Positions 6,201-9,436 of a stretch of DNA of 9,436 nucleotides are shown here, piece by piece. Positions within the stretch are counted from its first letter, which is position 1, and every line of letters begins with the position of its first letter. The notes beneath the pieces were generated by a model. That model made no database searches. It saw only the letters and a list, made by a program, of their open reading frames with translations, and was not told the DNA's origin. Origin of the DNA: Anaerolineaceae bacterium (GTDB taxonomy: Bacteria > Chloroflexota > Anaerolineae > JAAYZQ01); contig JAAYZQ010000446.1 in NCBI GenBank assembly GCA_012514775.1, positions 1-9,436 on the forward strand, read 5' to 3'. The position numbers and the translations under genes are program-made.

Positions 6201-6750
6201 GGGGGCTGCCCTGGAAACGGACGTCGAGCAAGCGCGCGCCCTGCTGTCCGAGGCAGGGTACCCGGATGGCAGGGGGTTTCCGGCGGTCGAGTGCGTGATG
6301 CGTGCCGGGCGCGCGCACCTCGTTGAGCCGCTGCTGGCGCAGTGCCGCGAAACCCTGGGGATCGACGTGCACGCACACGAACTATCGCAGCTCGACCTCC
6401 TCGACCGCGGCCCCGGCAGCAGTGCCCTCGGCTTCGGCTATTGGGTGCCCGAGTACCCCGACCCCGACTGTTTCTTGCGCCTGTGCCTGGAGGCCGACGT
6501 CGCGGACAGCGGCTGGTGGCCGGCCAAGTACGACGAGCTGGTGACGGAGGCGCGCGCACTGACAACGCAGGAGGAGCGGCTGGCCCGCTACCGGGACGCG
6601 GAAGAGGTGCTCGCGGAGGAAGTGCCGATTCTGCCGGTGCTGTACGGGCGCGTGCACCTGCTTGTCAAGCCGTGGGTGACGCACTTTGCGTCGTCGCCGG
6701 TGAAGCAGCGCTTCTGGCATCAAGCTGTGAAGGGGGACCAGGGGCGCTAG
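3220..6750 (+). CDS. XRE-type HTH, STAND/AAA ATPase, TPR-like region and family 5 solute-binding domain in one protein
   Basis: 1176 residues from GTG 3220. Residues 12-65 are an XRE-like helix-turn-helix (FGYWVKRRRLALDLTQSALA, KKIERDERRPS). From FVGRE (118-122) comes a STAND/AAA_16-type ATPase with Walker A GEAGRGKT (147-154) and Walker B LLLSIDDLQWAD (295-306). Residues about 540-665 are a helical TPR-like part (AELAHHYTQAGDATKAVEFL, HREAIDHYEHALSLQ). From about 678 to 1165 there is a complete SBP_bac_5 domain: LRLNWTTPATLDPA, FSGLVALTPDLDVVPDVARG, YTFFLREDARWSDGVPVTADD, SNGPF, FDDVRVRRAMALSVDRRQLA, ARALLSEAGYPDG and a C-terminal EEVPILPVLY. This domain normally binds oligopeptides, nickel or other ligands in the periplasm. 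Here there is no signal peptide, so it should sense a cytoplasmic ligand, as the SBP domain of SgrR does. No other permease or ABC ATPase genes are nearby. Likely a DNA-binding, ATP-dependent switch, possibly controlling itself and the divergent DUF4242 operon (inference). Confidence 0.85.
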   Translation: MPIPDDEIYTASFGYWVKRRRLALDLTQSALARRVGCATVTVKKIERDERRPSRQMVESLADGLEVPDAERVRFVAMGLGERAADTLPLARRPVTAEPGGKPPWLTGSDTRPAPGARFVGRETELAELDRHLQRALDGDGRVVLVAGEAGRGKTALLAEFARAAPAAAPELVVAHGACSAVTGLGDPYLPFRDLFASLAGDVEARWQAGTLTAEQARRLWALAPEAVDTVLATGQQLVDVLVPVPAVRRRLEARMDAAQATTRIEALRREGEARRDRVFEQATAVLRALAQQSPLLLSIDDLQWADAASASLLFHLVRRLPSSRILLVCAYRPSDLAADAAVPGGEGTGWSVRETLFEIERLFGEVEIDLDAFDPVAARSLSDALLDREPNNLPDAFRVKFFWQTRGHPLFAVELLREMQAQGDLVRDETGRWVARDEIDWAALPARVTAVIEQQLHRIDGEARRLLDAASVEGEFFTADVVAAASGLDRARVVRLLSGELGRQRGMVRERGERPVGSGEVQPPTQRLARFQFRHALFQHYLYQKLGAAERQRLHARTGASLEALHRHDLDAVAAELAHHYTQAGDATKAVEFLSRAGDRARTGYAHREAIDHYEHALSLQRAAGDREGAARTLMKLGLAYHTAFDYEQARRAYRAGFGLWHQAQRLVPEAVRPGEASQTLRLNWTTPATLDPALAPDLISNALVSQLFSGLVALTPDLDVVPDVARGWEVADGGRTYTFFLREDARWSDGVPVTADDFEYSWKRALHPTTDSPLTRLLLHEVRGGAAFSRGETEDASQIAVTAVNDRTLVVELAQPASYFPQLLAFPALFPTPRHVVAHDAAGWATGAALVSNGPFTLAARETGRIVLARNVGWHARRRGNAGQIELTLDAEPETLWRMYVAGELDVLNLWMLPPEIVHAARHYYPDEYVSGAQLLTHYLVFNTHVPPFDDVRVRRAMALSVDRRQLARTTLAGALAPATGGFVPPGMPGHVPGAALETDVEQARALLSEAGYPDGRGFPAVECVMRAGRAHLVEPLLAQCRETLGIDVHAHELSQLDLLDRGPGSSALGFGYWVPEYPDPDCFLRLCLEADVADSGWWPAKYDELVTEARALTTQEERLARYRDAEEVLAEEVPILPVLYGRVHLLVKPWVTHFASSPVKQRFWHQAVKGDQGR

Positions 6751-6883
6751 CGTCGCCTATTCTTGCACGCTGCACGATGCAGGGCAGGATGTACGCGTCG
6801 GGTATCAGGCCCGCCAAGGTGGCGGAATGGTGTGCGCGCGAGGTCCCTTGGGGGCGGGGTGAGGTGCCGGGCTATCCAGGTTT

Positions 6884-6912
6884 TTGCTTGGCTCCGAAAA
6901 AGGTGCTACAAT
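6884..6912 (+). promoter_or_regulatory. Upstream promoter P1 of the UPF0175/DUF3368 locus
   Basis: TTGCTT (6884-6889), 17-base spacer, TACAAT (6907-6912). Predicted start near 6919, giving a leader of about 63 bases. The 133 bases between 6751 and this promoter hold only short hairpins without T-runs (for example CCGCCA/TGGCGG at 6811-6816 and 6820-6825), so I see no clear terminator for the large regulator gene. Confidence 0.55.
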
Positions 6913-6936
6913 GAATGTCGTTCCATCAGGCAACTG

Positions 6937-6945
6937 TGGTATAAT
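6937..6945 (+). promoter_or_regulatory. Downstream extended -10 promoter P2 of the UPF0175/DUF3368 locus
   Basis: TGG directly followed by a perfect TATAAT (6940-6945), an extended -10 element. The -35 position is poor. It repeats the TA(C/T)AATGAA of P1 33 bases further on. Predicted start near 6952, about 30 bases before the ATG at 6982. Confidence 0.5.
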
Positions 6946-6981
6946 GAACCACGCTTGGGTTTTGGTTCAGGAGGTTGAAAT

Positions 6982-7293
6982 ATGGAAGCGTGGAAAACCA
7001 AAGACTTGGTGTCGGCAGGCCTATATGAGGATGAGCAATCCGCGGCGCAGGATGCGATGCGCGCCCTGCTATCTGAGCGCCCCCAGTTGCGACTGGAGCT
7101 TGCCATTTACCGCTACCGCAATGAGGAGGTCTCGTTGGCCAAGGCAGCCGCACTGGCCGGTGTTTCTTGGGAGCGCATGCGCGAGCTTTTACTGAGCCGC
7201 GGCGTGCAGCTACACCTGGGACCGGAAACGGAAGAGGAAGCGTACGAAGAGATCCAGGCAATGGAGCGGATCATCCGTGAAGACCCTGACTAA
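6982..7293 (+). CDS. UPF0175-family antitoxin-like protein
   Basis: 103 residues, normal length for UPF0175. The pattern GLYEDEQSAAQDAMRALLSERPQLRLELAI (13-42) then EEVSLAKAAALAGVSWERMRELLLSRGV (48-75) matches the family: an N-terminal helical part followed by a short helix-turn-helix (about 51-74). UPF0175 genes are commonly the upstream partner of DUF3368 PIN-like proteins and are regarded as antitoxins. That is exactly the arrangement here, with the DUF3368 start overlapping the last 17 bases of this gene. AGGAGG (6970-6975) lies six bases before the ATG. Two stacked promoters (6884-6945) precede it, which suits an autoregulated toxin-antitoxin locus. The reading frame is intact even though the partner is broken. 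Confidence 0.85.
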   Translation: MEAWKTKDLVSAGLYEDEQSAAQDAMRALLSERPQLRLELAIYRYRNEEVSLAKAAALAGVSWERMRELLLSRGVQLHLGPETEEEAYEEIQAMERIIREDPD

Positions 7294-7468
7294 CACTACC
7301 GTCGTCTCTAACTTTGCCGCTGTTGGCCGTCTAGATCTCCTCAAACAGGTTCATGGACGATTGTACATACCCAACGAGGTCTACGAGGAGATCTTGGATG
7401 GTCTCGAAGGTGCAAGACGCGGACGAAGGTGGCTATGTAGCTCGTGCCTTATCGTCGGACCTGCATAG
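7277..7468 (+). pseudogene. Truncated DUF3368 (PIN-like) toxin, probably inactive
   Basis: 63 codons from GTG 7277, against roughly 150-170 for a complete DUF3368 protein. Residues 1-44 look genuine: LTNTTVVSNFAAVGRLDLL, RLYIPNEVYEEILDGLE. After E44 (7408) the translation changes to an Arg/Trp/Cys-rich tail (ARRGRRWLCSSC) unlike the family and stops at TAG 7466-7468. No family-like continuation is found in the other two frames, so a deletion or replacement rather than a simple frameshift is likely near 7409. The first PIN acidic residue position is Asn (N6 in LTNTT); some family members may share this. The remaining catalytic acids of the C-terminal half are gone. It overlaps the antitoxin gene by 17 bases, the usual coupled layout. 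Confidence 0.75.
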
Positions 7469-7506
7469 CAACGACTTTGCCCATTACGAGTTCAGCTACT
7501 ATAATA

Positions 7507-7519
7507 GCCGAAATTCGGC
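7507..7519. repeat. Short near-perfect palindrome
   Basis: GCCGAA-A-TTCGGC, 6-bp arms around a single base, in the gap after the broken toxin gene. A T-run does not follow. It may be the tip of a larger folded structure ending at the GTTAGCC at 7534-7540. Confidence 0.3.
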
Positions 7520-7533
7520 ACAAGTCAACCTTC

Positions 7534-7540
7534 GTTAGCC
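7534..7540 (+). other. GTTAGCC, possible integron cassette boundary (attC R'-like core)
   Basis: GTTAGCC is the exact complement of GGCTAAC at 8306-8312 on the far side of the membrane gene and is one base off the GTTRRRY core of attC sites. Upstream short arms (AACGA 7470-7474 with TCGTT 7532-7536; GACTT 7473-7477 with AAGTC 7522-7526) could be the rest of a degenerate folded site, but the evidence is weak. Confidence 0.3.
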
Positions 7541-7549
7541 TGCTGTGGA

Positions 7550-7555
7550 TATAAT
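7550..7555 (+). promoter_or_regulatory. Possible -10 element for the membrane-protein gene
   Basis: Perfect TATAAT, 10 bases after the GTTAGCC. No good -35 at 17 bases. Predicted start near 7562, only eight bases before the GTG at 7570, which favours the ATG at 7594 as the translation start. Confidence 0.4.
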
Positions 7556-7593
7556 TCCACCAATGAAACGTGAATGACCCTGACGGAAAAGCC

Positions 7594-8289
7594 ATGTTGC
7601 AAGGACAAGAGATTGTAAAAGGAGATACTCATCAAAAGCTAAGTGGCGCAGGATTTGTACTGGGTGCGGTTCTTGTCGTGATAGGGAGCCTCCTTCTCCC
7701 ACGCGCTGCCGATCTGAGCGATGTGCAAGCCATGCAGAGGGCATATGGCGAACAGGCACTATTGCTGCAAGTCTGTGCACTGTTACTGACATTTGGTTTC
7801 TGGGCAGTCATGATTGGAACCTCAGGATTTTACCAATCCATCACAGTTGATGGCGCTGCTTGGGCTCGCTTGGGTTTCTATTTTCATTTGGTTGGAGTCG
7901 CTCTTTGGACAATCGGCATGTCCTTGGATATATCTTATCCAGCCGCCATTGTTAACTGGCTGGAAGCACCCGCCGCAGAGAAAGACCTGGCCTACAGCGT
8001 GGTTGCCGTCCTTTCACCTGTTGGTTTTGGGCGGGGAACCTTTCCCTTGAATGTAATTGTCAATTGGCTGGCTTTCACATTTTTCGGCATCGGTATGATC
8101 CGTGGTCGTGTACATCCGCAATGGCTAGGCTGGTGGGAGGTTCTATTGGGCCTGGCTGGATTGACAATTGGGATAATCATGACGTTTACAGGTCGGGAAG
8201 CCCTGATTAATGTCTTTGTGTTCTTTATGTTCTTGAATATACTTTGGTGGTTGACATGTGGGGTCTGGCTATTGCGAAAAGCATGGTGA
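7594..8289 (+). CDS. Integral membrane protein with about six helices, unknown function
   Basis: 231 residues from ATG 7594 (239 if GTG 7570 is used). I prefer 7594 because GGAAA lies just upstream and a -10 element at 7550-7555 would leave almost no leader for 7570. Hydrophobic helices (numbered from 7570) fall at about 25-45, 63-85, 97-120, 160-178, 187-205 and 212-236, with a loop (about 121-158) containing AIVNWLEAPAAEKDLAYSVV and PVGFGRGTFP. No family or catalytic motif recognised. Base composition is visibly lower in GC than the genes on either side, a sign of separate origin. It stands alone and is bounded by GTTAGCC (7534-7540) and GGCTAAC (8306-8312), 16 bases beyond its stop, which is the layout of an integron gene cassette. 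Confidence 0.75.
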   Translation: MLQGQEIVKGDTHQKLSGAGFVLGAVLVVIGSLLLPRAADLSDVQAMQRAYGEQALLLQVCALLLTFGFWAVMIGTSGFYQSITVDGAAWARLGFYFHLVGVALWTIGMSLDISYPAAIVNWLEAPAAEKDLAYSVVAVLSPVGFGRGTFPLNVIVNWLAFTFFGIGMIRGRVHPQWLGWWEVLLGLAGLTIGIIMTFTGREALINVFVFFMFLNILWWLTCGVWLLRKAW

Positions 8290-8305
8290 CAGGCAATAAA
8301 CCACA

Positions 8306-8416
8306 GGCTAACAAAGCGTGCAGCTGACGGTGGGTACGCACCGCGTTTTTTTGGGCATTTTCGTGAATTTGGGCTTTTTCGATTTCGACGGCGAGTCCAC
8401 CCTCCCACCCACCGCG
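8306..8416 (+). repeat. attC-like recombination site, 3' part missing
   Basis: It opens with GGCTAAC followed by AAAGCGTGCAGCTGACG, close to the left end of known attC sites (R'' then L'', TAACAA..CGT.CA.C.GACG). CGGTGGGT (8328-8335) has its exact inverted partner ACCCACCG at 8407-8414. A full site should then continue with complements of the left end and finish in GTTAG; none is found down to 8480. So only the left half and loop remain. No integrase gene is in the window. Recognition is from remembered attC sequences. Confidence 0.42.
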
Positions 8417-8842
8417 TGGAATCGGGCAAAGGTCCGGCCTACCAGGCGAGTCTCGACGCTGCATTGGCAGCGGTCGATCAATGACTTTTTCGAGTCGGGC
8501 ATCGGCACAGTTTTGCCTTCGGTCATCTTTCTGGCCATCAGCTTGCTGCTCTATGCGCGCAGCCTGGCGCGGACTCGAGCACTGCTCGAAACCTCGCTCG
8601 TATTCGGGATCACCAATCTCGCTGCCCTTATCGGGCTGCTCTTGATCACCATCCCCGTCCAGGTCTTTCTGATGCGAACCCCGGCCAATCTGACGCCGGA
8701 GGAGTGGTCCTACTGGGGCGATTTTACCCGCGAATGGCCCTTGACGCTGATCGCGCTGCTGTGGTTTGCCGGTCTGTTTGCGATACAGCCGCGTCTGGCG
8801 ATTTCCCTGGCAGCTCGAAAAGCTTCCAGGAAGGAGGAGTAA
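8318..8842 (+). CDS. C-terminal part of an unknown membrane protein; N-terminus doubtful
   Basis: The open frame gives 174 residues, but the first 50 or so are translated from the attC-like sequence and look non-native. From about SINDFFESGIGTVLPSVIF (53-71, near 8474) the protein looks genuine, with three helices at about 62-80, 93-118 and 141-157, a periplasm-like loop RTPANLTPEEWSYWGDFTREWP, and a basic tail (ARKASRKEE). There is no in-frame ATG early in the frame, no ribosome site before the GTG at 8318, and no promoter other than read-through. The simplest reading is a gene that lost its 5' end in the rearrangement that also cut the attC-like site near 8416-8470. It could equally be called a pseudogene. 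I do not recognise the family. Confidence 0.45.
   Translation: MQLTVGTHRVFLGIFVNLGFFDFDGESTLPPTAWNRAKVRPTRRVSTLHWQRSINDFFESGIGTVLPSVIFLAISLLLYARSLARTRALLETSLVFGITNLAALIGLLLITIPVQVFLMRTPANLTPEEWSYWGDFTREWPLTLIALLWFAGLFAIQPRLAISLAARKASRKEE
8328..8352 (+). terminator. Candidate intrinsic terminator of the membrane-protein gene
   Basis: CGGTG (8328-8332), loop GGTACG, CACCG (8339-8343), then CG and seven T residues (8346-8352). The stem is short (5 bp) but GC-rich and the T-run is the longest in the window. It lies 38 bases past the TGA at 8287-8289 and inside the attC-like sequence, so the two interpretations overlap. Confidence 0.45.
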
Positions 8843-8845
8843 CGA

Positions 8846-8872
8846 GTGTTCCGAAGATGGGCGGGCGTATGA
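8846..8872 (+). other. Nine-codon reading frame behind a strong ribosome binding site
   Basis: AAGGAGGAG (8831-8839) lies six bases before GTG 8846, which reads MFRRWAGV and stops at TGA 8870-8872. It is either the stub of a lost downstream gene or chance. The rest of 8873-9014 has no convincing gene; a 6-bp hairpin GGGCGT/ACGCCC (8863-8868, 8872-8877) is not followed by T residues. Confidence 0.25.
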
Positions 8873-9014
8873 CGCCCAAAAGGCGGCGGAAAGGATCGCT
8901 GCCTGAGCGTTCTACTTCTGGCCAAGGCCGAGCCGGGACCTGCGCCCGCCCCGGCGATGCCCTTGAGCAGAGGGTAACAGGTCCCCGTCCTTCGTCGCAC
9001 GCCGATAGTCCCTG

Positions 9015-9043
9015 TTGCGCAACGACCCATCCCCTGGTATAAT
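9015..9043 (+). promoter_or_regulatory. Strong promoter of the MalT-like regulator
   Basis: TTGCGC (9015-9020), exactly 17 bases, TATAAT (9038-9043), with TGG just before it giving an extended -10. Predicted start near 9050, about 42 bases before the ATG at 9092. Confidence 0.72.
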
Positions 9044-9091
9044 AGCCCGCATCGGCAAGGTGGGTTACTGGCACGTTGATGGCCATGGCAG

Positions 9092-9436
9092 ATGGAACGG
9101 CAACAGGCTGACACACTCATTCGCACAAAATTGCACAGACCCTTTACCCGGCGGGAGTTGGTCCCTCGTCCGAGGCTCCAGGCACGCATGGCGGAGGGAT
9201 TGCACCGTCCGCTCACCCTCATCACCGCCCCCGCCGGCTTTGGCAAGACCACTCTGGTGGCGTCGTGTGTCGCAGCTTGTGGCATGCCTGTCGCCTGGCT
9301 GTCCCTCGATAGGGACGACAATGGGGCGAGGCGATTCTTGAAATACCTGGTCGCCGCCCTGCAAGAGGCTGCCCCTGCCATCGGAAGCGAGGCAGCGCAT
9401 CTCCTGGCGGCGACACGCCAGGTACCCCCCGAATCG
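9092..9436 (+). CDS. MalT-like LuxR-family ATPase regulator, N-terminal part, cut by window edge
   Basis: The first 115 residues are visible and the frame is open to the end. It follows the usual start of this family: a short leader, RTKLHRPFTRRELVPRPRLQARMAEGL (11-37), then the beta strand and P-loop LTLITAPAGFGKTTLVA (41-57), and VAWLSLDRDDNGARRFLKYLVAAL (67-90). In MalT-type STAND regulators the P-loop ATPase is followed by a TPR region and a C-terminal LuxR helix-turn-helix; those parts lie outside the window. The start ATG 9092 is the first one in this frame that fits the alignment, though it has no obvious ribosome site. Two out-of-frame ATGs (9079, 9085) open a ten-codon frame, MAMADGTATG, that overlaps it and could dampen or couple translation. 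Likely a transcriptional activator responding to an unknown inducer. Confidence 0.85.
   Translation, partial: MERQQADTLIRTKLHRPFTRRELVPRPRLQARMAEGLHRPLTLITAPAGFGKTTLVASCVAACGMPVAWLSLDRDDNGARRFLKYLVAALQEAAPAIGSEAAHLLAATRQVPPES

Noticed and set aside
6813..6840. Sequence resembling the 5' half of a leucine tRNA (GCCAAGGTGGCGGAATGG)
   Set aside because: No anticodon arm, variable arm, T-arm (GGTTC) or matching 3' acceptor strand follows, so no tRNA can fold. It may be a decayed fragment or chance.
6847..6882. G-rich stretch that might form a G-quadruplex
   Set aside because: The G-runs are uneven (one has only two G), so four clean tracts are not present.
8704..9042. 112-codon plus-strand frame, including a possible 62-codon frame from ATG 8857
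   Set aside because: It is out of frame with the membrane fragment, overlaps the promoter at 9015-9043 and has low-complexity, non-protein-like composition.
8710..9381. 223-codon open frame on the minus strand
   Set aside because: It covers the C-terminus of the membrane-protein fragment, a strong plus-strand promoter and the MalT-like P-loop; composition is Arg/Ser-rich and there are no family motifs.
1..9436. CRISPR arrays, rRNA genes and complete insertion sequences
   Set aside because: No regularly spaced direct repeats, rRNA-like stretches, transposase frames or paired terminal inverted repeats were seen on either strand.

Overview
The window is GC-rich bacterial DNA, most consistent with a member of the Chloroflexota or a near relative. 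That placement is an inference from the gene families: large STAND/MalT-type regulators, an XRE-AAA regulator, a UPF0175/DUF3368 pair, and AbiEii and DUF2177 remnants. No rRNA or other taxonomic marker is present, and no RNA gene was found.

Layout. Positions 1-1525 (minus strand) hold a translationally coupled pair: a STAS-domain protein with an unknown C-terminal domain, followed with an ATGA overlap by an FAD-dependent oxidoreductase that runs off the left edge. A strong sigma70-type promoter lies at 1757-1785. Positions 1568-2135 are a gene graveyard with a frameshifted DUF2177 membrane-protein remnant and an AbiEii-type nucleotidyltransferase toxin remnant carrying an in-frame stop and a large internal deletion. 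Positions 2198-2248 form a long hairpin beyond the end of a small minus-strand operon (2265-3097) that encodes a DUF4242 protein and a secreted conserved protein.

From 3098 a compact divergent promoter region with a clear promoter and a 10-bp perfect inverted repeat leads into the main gene of the window (3220-6750). It encodes a roughly 1176-residue protein that joins an XRE-type helix-turn-helix, a STAND/AAA ATPase, a TPR-like region and a complete family 5 solute-binding domain (OppA/NikA/SgrR type). This looks like a cytoplasmic one-protein ligand sensor and regulator, and its divergent neighbours are its likeliest targets.

Positions 6884-7468 contain a promoter-rich leader, an intact UPF0175 antitoxin-like gene and a truncated, probably inactive DUF3368 PIN-like toxin. 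Positions 7534-8416 carry an AT-richer membrane-protein gene bounded by GTTAGCC and GGCTAAC, the latter opening an attC-like sequence. It resembles an integron gene cassette whose 3' site has been cut and fused to the C-terminal part of another membrane protein (to 8842). From 9015 a textbook extended -10 promoter drives the start of a MalT-like LuxR-family ATPase regulator cut by the right edge.

Overall this is an accessory region: two regulators of the signal-transduction NTPase type, a decayed toxin-antitoxin locus, decayed genes and signs of rearrangement.
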